A stretch of 64,000 nt of DNA from Sphagnum compactum (lineage: Eukaryota; Bryophyta; Sphagnopsida; Sphagnales). The stretch lies in assembly GCA_965153455.1 (NCBI GenBank), contig OZ234497.1, positions 1,364,001 through 1,428,000 on the forward strand, in the 5' to 3' direction. The position numbers and the translations under genes were made by a program. Shown in pieces: positions 12,398-22,060 of this stretch (position 1 is its first letter; the number at the start of each line of letters is the position of its first letter). The notes under the pieces are model-generated. The model did not search any database, was not told the DNA's origin, and was given only the letters and a program-made list of their open reading frames with translations.

Positions 12398-14806
12398 GGT
12401 GGATTCTAAGCAACATTAAGGTCGGGTGGCAGAAGATTACGATCATTTTCTTGACCTCATTATATGACATAATCTTCATCACCTGGCTCACCTGTCACCT
12501 TATCTAACACAATGGGTAGGGGCTTGGCCATTCCAGGTAGTACACTTTTGTCCCTTGCAATGATGTGATTCTCCAAAGTCCTTTCTGCTCTTGTGACGTT
12601 ACACTAGCAGTTTAACAAAAATCTTCTGGTGTAATTATAATCTGGATGTGCCATATCCTTGTTGCATTTGGACTTAACCGGGTCAGGTGTTGGGAGAAAA
12701 TCTTAGGGCAATTGGTTCTTCTATCGGCAGTGCAAAGGTGTTAGCTTAATTCAGACAGTGTTGTAGCATTGCTCATGGCCACCATCTTTACGAATCATTG
12801 ACACAAAAAAAAGACACCAACAAGTTTTCCAATAGAAAAACCGAAGAGAGGTAACATTGTCCATCAAACTGTTGCATGAAGGTGCTTTGTTCCCATGTAA
12901 GTATGCCAAATTCTTGGATTGTAATAGGATATCATTGCCAAATCACATGTGTATTTTGGAACTAGGAATAATCCATACACCACCATCTACCATGGTCCAA
13001 AATTGATATCTTCTGAGCACAATAAGGAAACATGAATGTTATTGTGATTAGAACACTGGTTTTATTAGACAAGCTTCTCAGCACCTTTGAAGTCTACTGC
13101 ACCAGTTTGTAACAAAAAGGGAGCTAACATGAGACTCTGTGCATACAAGGTTTCTTTTTTAGCGAATGATTTCTCCCTTATGAGGGTTTCTTGATAATTT
13201 TATCTTTGCATATTATTACAGCTTTATTGCGATGCAGAACCCTTTTACATGCAGTAGTCCTACCCTCCAACATTGCAGTGGCCATGGTGGTCATTAGGTA
13301 CCTGATAGAACACTTCAGGTTACTGATTTCTAGAAACTCACACTTCCTGTTTCCTCATGCTTTGGTGTCAATTTGCTTGCACCTTCCTGCATACTTGTTA
13401 GCCTTACAATACTCCCCTCCTTAAGCAAGATTGAGGATTGGTTTTACTACAGTGTGGTTTGTGCATAACAAGACAATCTGAAACTCATTGCTACACATAA
13501 CCCAAAGAACCTCAAGCCAAGGGAAAGAACTACATGTGGTCAAGCATGTAGTCTTTTGCAGCATGAGCGAAGAAATAAGTATATAGAATTCATCATGAGA
13601 TTTCTGTACCACAATGTTCTCCAGTGGATTGGTTTCTCAATGAGAGATCAGGATCCTTTCAGGCCTTCTGACTCAGTTTTGCGTGGTGCCTTTGACCACA
13701 GTTGTCGATCTACTGTGCAGCTGCCATTGCTATGGGATTTCTTGGGCATTTTGGGTTCAGGCTCCCCAGGTTGCTCACTGGTGAAGGACTCTGGAAGTTT
13801 TTCTGACTTTCTGAACTCCAGTGTCTGCAACACTCATATTTTCCCCCTTTATCAAGCAGCTTCATTTACCACATCAGTGTCAAAAGGTGAGAGAGTAATC
13901 AGGGGCTTACCACTTGTGTAGGAGCTCTACTTAACTGAACATAAGGAAAATCTACGTGAACCATATTTCATTCTTTGGGCTGAGCTTGAGCCGTACTTGT
14001 AGTGCTCAGAGATGCACCACATGGAGTGGAGCAAAATTGATTCAAGAATTTAGAATATTAGGTCCGTATGAGAACACAAATATTTCTCAATGCCCTTGTG
14101 CAGGGCTTTCTTGTGAATTTTACTCCTTTCTTGAATTTTCTATCATTTGCATGCATTCCAGTGAAGTCATGAAAGGCAAAGGGCAATGAGGACTCTAACA
14201 AGAATACAGTCAGCAGAATGCAGAATGATGATGTTGAATGACACAGGTTGAATGTCCACAGCAAACAAGGGTTTGTGCCACATGAATTCGGAGAATCCCA
14301 CATTGTATGAAATTTGTCCTAGAGTTTGAATCATATTCTGGCCTGCAGTGTATGGTTATGGAGAATCAGTACACCAAGCACACAACCTTATTGCAAGACT
14401 GCTTTTAGAAACATTCTCAATTGGAACACAGAGGATTGGAATCTCTGTTTCTCCAACCAATCTCCAGTTTCTGCAACATATACATTGGAGGTATTGTGTT
14501 GATCCCCCGAACTTCCTACAACATGAGAAAAAAATATTGATGAGTAAAGCCAAGTTGGAGGACTTGCAACAAAAATAAACCTCCCAAAATAACAGTGAAT
14601 GCAAGACAATTACAGATGTATATTGCAGAACAAAGTAAAATGGTTCCAAGAGCTGTATTACACCAGCACATAAAGGCCTGAGCAATGTGGCAGGTGAGAC
14701 TAACTACAAACCGACCTTATCTACAAGATTCAACCCTAATTATAAGAGACCTTCAACTTCTATTGAATAAGCATGCTGTCCAGTAAATTCATGGTAAACC
14801 AGTTGC

Positions 14807-17407
14807 TCAACCACCAGCTATCATTGTTGTTGAAGTCTTTAGGAATCGCATGCGAATTGGGGTTGACAGTTTCCATATGATTTTTGCAAGAGTGAGGATG
14901 CAAATTGTTCCACCTAAACAAACTGTGATGATCATGCTAGTATCGTATTTTAGGAGAGGAGGTAGGACTGCAAAACCAGCACTTGCAAAAGCACCAAGCA
15001 CACAAACAACCGAGATCACTAAAAGAATGGTAGCTCGTATGAGGGCTCCCTCTACTGATTTGACTCGTCTTCCAATGAACTCGTCTCGGAGGTTTGGCAA
15101 GGCTGCATCTGCACCGGCCAAGACTGTTGCAATGGCAAAAAAGAAAGAGAGGCTGTTGAATACCCAAAATGCCTTGACAGTTGCGTGGTTCCTCACGGCA
15201 GCATATGATTCTGGTGTCTGAGGTGGGGCTGGAAAGGGTTGTGAGAAGTCGTAGTCTGGAATGTAGCCTAGAGGGGGTTGTAACCAACCTGCAAAAGTGA
15301 CGCTTGCAATCAATGCTGCACCAACCAGAAGAGCATTTGCAGCATCCACAAACACTTGCCTATCCCTATATAATCTGTCCACGAAATCTTTCACCTCTGG
15401 TCGCTCTAGCAACACCTTCTCAATCGCTTTCCTGTTGGCTTCTGTAGCAATTTCGATGGGAGTTCGGCCATCTGAATCTTCTTCAGTGGCCCTTAGGCGA
15501 TTTGCGGGATCATCAAAACACAAGGCTTTCACGACTCCCAATTTGTCTTCTTTAATAGCACACAACAATGGTGTCCTATTCTTGTTGTCCTTGGCGTTGA
15601 CATCCAGGTTGTGATGAAGCAAAAGTTCTCTCACAGCTTCCACATGGCCTCCCAGAGCAGCAAAATGAAGAGGTGGGGCGGAGAGGTCTTGCTCAGCAAC
15701 CAATTCAATTGAAGCATTTGCATCCACCTCTGGATGCCACTTCAAAACATGTGGGATGATTTTGGAGTAATTCTCCCTTGCAGCTATGGCTAATAACTTG
15801 CTCTGATGGCTGGAGAATTGGGTTCTAGTTTGAGCAAATGGTTGTGTTCTGAAACCTAATGTATCCAAGAGATGAAGTGCTATTTCCTTCTTATTATGCT
15901 CTGTAGCCACATGTAGTAAGTTTTCAAACATACTCACTTGCTTCTCGTAGTTGAGGGGAGGGAATGGCTCCCCTTTCTCTAGCAAAAGTTTCAGCACCTC
16001 CAATTGACCTTTCTGGATAGAATGGTGAAGTGGTGCAAGCCATTCGTCGCAGAACGTGAACGGCGCTCCTATATTCTCGAATTTCTCTAGCAGCAGCTTC
16101 ACCACCCCCGAGTGACCATTCTGTATAGAATAGTCAAATGGTGAAAGTCCTTCCGTGTCCAAGGGAGCAACATGGATCCCTGGCCACTTCAGAAGTAGAT
16201 GTACTATTTCCGTGTGCCCATCCATGGCAGCGAAATGTAGAGGTGTGAGGTTGCCTGCAGAGGGTAGCTCCTTGGGTGCTTTTAACAACAAATTTGGCCT
16301 ACACACATCCAAATGAATGGACTCCCATGGCTTGAGTCCGCTTGGAGGGGACGCATTTACAGTAGCGCCGATATTAGCATCCATGCTCGGCACGTGAAGA
16401 AGCAATTCTACCACGGCTGTGTGTCCCCTTCGAACAGCGAAATGAATTGGTGTGAAACCATGACAGTCAACACCAGTGACACTCATACCTGTAGGGCACC
16501 TTTCCAACAAGCGGTTCAGCATTTGTACGGATCCTTCTTCTGCTAAGTAGTGCAGCGCAGTTCGGTTTAGAACATCTGTGGCATTCACGAAGGTGACCAA
16601 GTTATGACCTCTCACTTCAAGTTCTGCGAGCAGTATGTCGATAAGTTTGCAGCTCGTCTCTGGAGTTGGTTTATTTCGAAACCAATCTGGAAATGGTGAT
16701 TCGCGTTCTGCCAGCTCATGCAATGCCGTGAACCCATCAATGGATCTTGCTAAAAGCTGCACTGATTTGACTTGGATCAGCACGGAGATTGTATCTACGT
16801 TCGTCAGCCTTGAATTAAAAAGCAGTGGTGTTCCACCCGCCTTGTGAGTGGGATTCCAATCTATACCTGTCCTTTGGGAGAGGATTATTGCACTTTGACT
16901 TCCATCCCTACCTCGATGCAAAGCAGTTATACCCCTGGTATCAGTTGCATTCACGTCGACTCTGGCATCCGATAACAAGACCCGTGCAACCTTCAGGTTC
17001 TTTGAGAAAATAGCCCGGATCAGTGGTGTGAATTTGAACCCAAAATTTTCACGGCAGTTCACATCCACGCCCGACTGTTTTAGCGCTTCAACAGCCTTCG
17101 CCTCGTCATCCGATCGCGCTGCCTCTAGGAGATCCAAATTCGCCTGCTGGTTTAGTTGCAGTAATGGCCTTCGCTTTGCCATCCGATTTCGGTGCTTCGA
17201 TGAGATCAAAATTCGCCTGGTTGCTGCAGGAGCCTTCGCGTATTCATCCGATTTCGTTGCCTCCACGAGATAAAAAATCGGCTGCTGCGTTGTTGTAACT
17301 ACTGAAGTTTCTGCCATGACCTGAGTCTCGTCATCCGATGTTATTGGCTCCATCAGATATGTATTCGCTTGCTGCTTTGTTGTTGTGGCGGCGGAAGTTG
17401 AAGCCAT
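14807..17407 (-). CDS. ankyrin-repeat membrane protein, copy A (ACD6/ITN1-like architecture)
   Basis: A single open frame of 866 residues from the ATG at 17407. The frame extends six bases further upstream but only to a GTG. Residues 13-87 are a low-complexity repeat array (29-residue unit, SDDE-rich). About residues 88-680 are ankyrin repeats with canonical turns such as TPLHFAAMDGHTEIVHLLL and PPLHFAALGGHVEAVRELLL. The C-terminal 186 residues form a PGG-type domain: ANALLVGAALIASVTFAGW starts helix 1 (about 690-708), with further helices near 746-765, 790-817 and 823-844. The usual PPGG reads PPLG here. Plant relatives act at membranes in defence and stress signalling; for this gene that is inference. 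Odd points: residues about 64-87 are read in a shifted frame relative to B, and three changed bases create a stop six codons before the end used by B and C. Confidence 0.9.
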   Translation of the reverse strand: MASTSAATTTKQQANTYLMEPITSDDETQVMAETSVVTTTQQPIFYLVEATKSDEYAKAPAATRRILISSKHRNRMAKRRPLLQLNQQANLDLLEAARSDDEAKAVEALKQSGVDVNCRENFGFKFTPLIRAIFSKNLKVARVLLSDARVDVNATDTRGITALHRGRDGSQSAIILSQRTGIDWNPTHKAGGTPLLFNSRLTNVDTISVLIQVKSVQLLARSIDGFTALHELAERESPFPDWFRNKPTPETSCKLIDILLAELEVRGHNLVTFVNATDVLNRTALHYLAEEGSVQMLNRLLERCPTGMSVTGVDCHGFTPIHFAVRRGHTAVVELLLHVPSMDANIGATVNASPPSGLKPWESIHLDVCRPNLLLKAPKELPSAGNLTPLHFAAMDGHTEIVHLLLKWPGIHVAPLDTEGLSPFDYSIQNGHSGVVKLLLEKFENIGAPFTFCDEWLAPLHHSIQKGQLEVLKLLLEKGEPFPPLNYEKQVSMFENLLHVATEHNKKEIALHLLDTLGFRTQPFAQTRTQFSSHQSKLLAIAARENYSKIIPHVLKWHPEVDANASIELVAEQDLSAPPLHFAALGGHVEAVRELLLHHNLDVNAKDNKNRTPLLCAIKEDKLGVVKALCFDDPANRLRATEEDSDGRTPIEIATEANRKAIEKVLLERPEVKDFVDRLYRDRQVFVDAANALLVGAALIASVTFAGWLQPPLGYIPDYDFSQPFPAPPQTPESYAAVRNHATVKAFWVFNSLSFFFAIATVLAGADAALPNLRDEFIGRRVKSVEGALIRATILLVISVVCVLGAFASAGFAVLPPLLKYDTSMIITVCLGGTICILTLAKIIWKLSTPIRMRFLKTSTTMIAGG

Positions 17408-17413
17408 GGTCAC

Positions 17414-18589
17414 GTAAGGTAAGACCGCTACTTCAACAAAGAGAGGTGAAGAGAAGACTTCCGATTTTGCTACTCACTACTCAATCTTGTCTTGAAAATT
17501 GCCGGAATGCGGGTCAAGATTCCAGAGTGGATCAGGGGTCCCCAACTTCAAATATGGAGAACGAGGAAGGAGAGGCTATCAAACCAAATGGGCCAGAAGT
17601 TGTAAAGTGATTCCCTAGCTCCTGACAGTAGCATGGAACTGTTAAATCAATTGACAATAGCACGTTTACCATTAAAGGGGGATGAGCTTTGTACCTTTTC
17701 AAAAAGATTCTCATGTTCATCGAGTACATTTTCCACACCCAAATACGTCTCCAATGGTACTTCATTCAACTTCCACAAACCCAAAACTGTGTAGTAAGCA
17801 GGGGATTTTATAATTTTGTCAGGTAGCTGAACTTGCGGATTTTGGAAAAAAGTAGCGTTTTTTTTTCCCTTGATTTTCCACTAAAAAACGGTAGATCTCT
17901 AATTTTTCCAAATTGTTGTTCCCCAAGTGGGTAAAACTCATGGGTACCTACAGGTAATAAGCAAATGACAATTCCATCTGAATACATATCAAATGGACCA
18001 CTCTTGCAATTTTGCAAGGTTGGTCAGGGGTGAGATGCCACTCAAGTCCATGACACGTGGGGTGGGGACATTATTTACCACATTAGTGGGTACTCTCTAG
18101 TAGGCCAGGTGTTGTTGTCGTCAAAGAGTACCAACTAGTGCAGAAGCTGGAATCAAAGAAAGGGTTACAGTGTGTGGTATTAGAAAAGTCATTTGTGATA
18201 ATCACCTTTGGCATGGGCATCACAAAAGTGGAAGCTGCAGGCAAAACACTGAACGAGAACCACAAATTAAATGTGGAACGGTCTGGAATACGTTCTCACC
18301 ATTATTGGGTTCCTGGAGGACTTTATACACACTACCCCAAACAGAAACAAAGTTGAAACAATCTTTTACAATATCACCTAGAAGTAGTCAAATCTAGAGA
18401 CTGAAAACAAAATAAAAATAACTAACAAAACGGGGTAGGGTGTAGAATGTACATGGCGACATAAGTGATGGCTCTGGCATGATGGAGCTCACATTAGAAC
18501 AAATGATGACATGACACAATGGAGCTCACATTAAAACAAGTGATGGCACTGGAGATGGAGTTATGTCCGTTGCTCCTAGAAACACTTGA
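17414..18589. other. 5' flank shared by ankyrin genes A and B
   Basis: Upstream of the copy-A start. This DNA is matched by 34075-35252 in copy B but not by copy C, whose similarity stops near 17601. It should hold the promoter and 5' leader of the minus-strand gene. A TATAAAA-like string on the minus strand near 17806-17812 is not kept in copy B, so it is not called. A two-unit tandem repeat (GGAGCTCACATTARAACAA) sits at about 18480-18545 and recurs in B. Confidence 0.5.
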
Positions 18590-19254
18590 ATGTATAAAGA
18601 ACCACCAGTTTCAACTTTCAAATTATTTCAGAATCAGAGAACCACCGGTTCCAGTTGTTTAAAACCACTGGTTTTTAGGATATAACCAACAAAGAACCAG
18701 TATTTCATGGCCAGTTATGTGATATTTCAAAACTTTTTGACAATTGTGGTTGTATGCCAGAAATTGGCCTTTGATTTTTTTGAGAACTGTAGTTATGAAT
18801 CCTAATAATCACCCTGATAACTGCTGGTGTCTATTCCTGTTTCTAATAACCACCGACACTGTTGTTAATACCAGTGATTTGGCTCAACAATGGCCCTTTA
18901 AAAATGATTTTTTTTATAGCACAGCATTGAAATTGCTAGCCTGAGAGGCCTTGGCCCCACTTTTCCTATGCTTTTGTAAAATCGATCCCAAGTCTATGCA
19001 AAATGGATCTTAGAATCTTAGAATTATGTTTCCAAGTAGTCTAAAGCTGGAATATTTTGTCTAAAACATCTAGCAATGGCTTGGAGGAATCTGCTGTTTT
19101 ATTAGCACAGGGTAGAGCAATGGGTTTGGATTGCAAAAAACTATGTGCAATTGCATGACTATCTGCAAGAGCACTGCCAAATTGCACAAAATTTAGTTGA
19201 TAAAAGGGGAGAATAAGACCTAAAGTTAACAGCCGTTAAATCTTCCATAGGTAG
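18590..19254. other. intergenic DNA between segment A and inverted-repeat element
   Basis: No gene recognised. The patch near 19097-19170 (TTATTAGCACAGGGTAGAGC followed by a TTGCAAAAAACTATG block) is similar to 22350-22440, so it is another scattered fragment of the repeats found downstream. Confidence 0.5.
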
Positions 19255-21130
19255 GGCTGGAGTGAACCAGCAGCCACCAGTGCACCAGTTTGGGATGAGG
19301 CTGTTCAGGTCGTTTCGGGATGAACCCAGACCCATCCAAGTAGGCATTTAAAAATTTCCTCCACCCTGCCCAGCATTTTGTAAACCCCCTCCACTCCAGC
19401 AATTTTTTTCCTACCTACCTACTTTCTCCCCCTAAACCCCATCAGCCACTTTAAACCCTAACTCCATTTTCTAAATCCACTACAAGTATGGAGCTTTGGA
19501 ATACAGGAGACCTTTGCAGCTGTGTAGGAGCTGTGGAGAGCGTTGGAATAGCGCTTTGGAGCATTGGAGCAGTTGTGGAAAGCGTTGGAACAGTTGCAGA
19601 CAACAACATGAATAGGTGAGCCCCTTAACTACTCTATGTTTTTTTTGGTGACATTGTTTTCTCCTCACAATGAGCATTGTCATCTTCATGGTCTAGTTCT
19701 TGTTGCTGTGCTCATGGGTCATTTCAGCTAGGAAGACGACAAGCGTCATTATTTTCTTTGTCTTCTTGTTACTCTGCTCACAAGTCCTCATAGCCAGGAA
19801 GACAATGACGTGTGAGTCGTCTTTTTCCTAGTCTTTTTTTTGTTGTTGTGTTCATAGGTCCTAACCATGCATTGTCATCTTCTTGGTCTTTTTTTTGTTA
19901 TTGTGTTCACAAGTTTTCATAGAAGGTGTCACATCTCAACATGAGGGTATTACGAAAGCTTGGTCTATTGTCATTCAAGTCTCATCACATCATGATTGGT
20001 CCAATGTCTACAATGCCTTTAGTCATAGTTTTGCCATTGTGATGATAATTACTTAAAATTTAAAAATTAAAAATAAAACTATGTATTTGAAACATAAATC
20101 CTAGTTGGATTTCTTATGTTTAAAGTAGAACTCAAATGTTGCACATAAAATATCCATCGTTAATGATATAAAAGACTATAATGGTAGTTTTGAATTTTGT
20201 TATAATTAGAAGAAAAATAAAGAAATTAGATTCCTGATTTTGAAATAAAATAAAATTATAAAACGAGAAATAATTTTTAGTCAAAAAATAAAAATTTAGC
20301 CAAAAAGAGATATAGGTTTTGCCAAGATATAAAGTTTTAACCAAGAAAAGATAGAAGTTTTGTCAAAAGATAAAAGTTTTGTCAAGAAAAGATAAAAGTT
20401 TGGTCAGGAAGAGATATAAATTTTGCCAAGGAGAGATAAAGTTTAACCAAAAAAAAATATAGATTTTGTTAAGAGATAGAAGTTTAGTCAAAAAATATAT
20501 AGAGATTTTGTTAAAAGATAGAAATTTAGCCAATAAGAGATAAAAATTTAACCAAAATAAAAGTTTTGCCAACAAATAAAAGTTGAGCGAATAAGAAATA
20601 TAGGTTTTGCCAAGAGATAAATGTTTAGCCAAGAAAAAATATAAATTTAACCAAAAAAAGATATAGATTTTACTAAGAGATAAAAGTTTTGCCAAAAAAA
20701 CATATAGGTTTTGCCAAGAGATAAAAGTTTAGTTAAGAAAAGATAAAAGTTTTGCCAAGAAATAGAAATTTAATCAAGAAAAAATAAATTTTTTGTCAAA
20801 AAATAAAAATTTATTGAAGAAAATATAAGAGTTTCGCCCAAAATAAATATATGTTTTACCAAAAAATAAAACGTAAATAAAGAATTAGTTGTTAGTTTGT
20901 AGGCAGGGCTAAGATGTAGGTCAGTAGGGTAGCTAAGTTGGGGGTAGAATGGAGATCAGGGTTGGGAAAAAATAGCAAAAAACCAAAATGGTAAAAGGTC
21001 AGCAGGCAAAAAAAAATGACTGTAGTAGAATGTTGGTTAACGTAGGGTAAAATGACAGACGAAAAACACAGCACATCCTGTGGACAGAACGACCAACTGG
21101 TGCAGTCATGGGGGCTGGTTCACTCAGGCC
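19255..21130. mobile_element. inverted-repeat DNA element with internal minisatellite
   Basis: About 38 bp at the left end (AGTGAACCAGCAGCCACCAG then TGCACCAGTTTG) is matched in inverse orientation at 21091-21130 (CCAACTGGTGCAGTCATGGG then GGCTGGTTCACTC), bounding 1.88 kb. The interior has no transposase-like frame. It holds short repeats near 19490-19600 and an AT-rich minisatellite. Similar ends occur near 36165-36202 and 50552-50593 with comparable interiors, which suggests a non-autonomous DNA transposon family. No clear target-site duplication was seen. Confidence 0.55.
20270..20880. repeat. AT-rich minisatellite, about 20-bp unit
   Basis: A long array of imperfect units of the type AGATAAAAGTTTTGCCAAGA, with variants such as AGAAATTTAGCCAAAAA. 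It makes long minus-strand frames rich in Phe, Leu and Tyr that are artefacts. The same array occurs in reverse orientation at 36440-36830. Confidence 0.85.
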
Positions 21131-22060
21131 AAGAAAAACGAATGCTGCACGGTTGCGAGCGAGCAAGACTTTCGGTCCGCGAATATATAGTGCGATTGCA
21201 AATGGTTGTGGTAGGCCCTTCTCGTGAAGAAAAAAATTGGAGTCTGTTGGCCAAATGCATCCAATAAGCTCGAAAATCGGTCGAATGCGTTGAATGTGGT
21301 ACAGATTCTGCAACTGTTTCCGCACATTTGGTATACGTTGAATGATATTCCCACCAAATTAGGGCAAGCGAACTATCTCAGCAGGATCATCGGGGTGCAA
21401 TTTGTCAAATGCTACGCTGTTCAGATCGGACTTTCTACACAGGCATCCTGCAAGCACCTTGCGAGCGTCGTGGTGGAATCAAATCCGTGCGTCACTCTGT
21501 CATGCAAGCAATCAGATGCTTCCCATGACTGCCAACCCCAGCTAGAATGGGACGCCGCGACCCGAGTCCAAGTCCACAGTGCGCGGGGGACTGGAAGGAC
21601 ACCAACCCTGCAGGCTCCTGTTCCGGTGTATACGCCATTGAAAAAGGAGGCAAGTAGTAAGCCTGCGAGAGTGGAGAGACAACCTTCGAAGCTGTTTCCG
21701 CCAGATGGAGGTTCCTCAGTTCAGAGTTTCTTCATTTCGCACCGTCCGAATTGTCCTGAAAGAGCTTCTCAAGGAAATTTTGTTGGTTGAATCAGATTGA
21801 AGAGTGCATCTGCTCGATCGATTCACCAAACAACAGCCCGGATTGTGATGTCCCACCAGAAACCGGCATGCGAAAACATCGGGATCTGAGTGCAAAGTTC
21901 CATGGAACAACAGAGGCCAACGGAACGATTGGATTGCTCCCAGAATCGTGAAGCATGTAATGTACCAAAGCTTGGCAACATGAAGGCAAGCTATGCATAC
22001 AAAAGTCTGCATGTATGTGAAGCCTGTCTGCAGAGCTTCATCTCAATCTCATGCTGCAAG
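21131..22060 (+). other. GC-richer island, possible first exon(s) of an unrecognised gene
   Basis: Base composition rises sharply here compared with both flanks. The longest frame on the plus strand is 188 codons (21224-21790), with a Pro/Ser/Lys-rich second half. I recognise no domain. The island ends at 22060 in CTGCAAG followed by GTAAGAAG, a good splice-donor sequence, which suggests an exon ending there on the plus strand. The overlapping minus-strand frame (21716-22012) has no recognisable content. This may be coding, leader or promoter sequence of a decayed gene. Confidence 0.3.

Larger units (their letters stand above)
8850..18589. repeat. segmental duplication, copy A (ankyrin gene segment)
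   Basis: This segment is repeated twice more in the window. Copy B (27092-35252) matches 9587-18589, and copy C (36045-45090) matches 8850-17601, all in the same orientation. Coding and non-coding parts are both conserved. Copy A lacks a block of about 550 bp near 10090 that B and C share (B 27590-28135, C 37790-38335). It keeps a block of about 1.4 kb (12680-14100) that B lacks, and has a block of about 335 bp (13197-13531) that C lacks. The ends differ between copies: only A and B share the 17.6-18.59 kb flank upstream of the gene, and only A and C share the 8.85-9.58 kb part. Confidence 0.9.

Noticed and set aside
13556-14303. Several 75-120 codon frames on both strands in segment A downstream DNA
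   Set aside because: Overlapping frames on both strands. Counterparts in B are deleted and those in C are broken, so there is no sign of constraint.
17414-17820. TATA box for the ankyrin genes
   Set aside because: The TATAAAA string near 17806-17812 is not conserved in copy B (the equivalent reads CTATGAAA) and the transcript start is unknown.
20270-20880. Long Phe/Leu-rich minus-strand frames resembling membrane proteins
   Set aside because: They are products of the AT-rich minisatellite and change with unit variation; there is no start context or domain.
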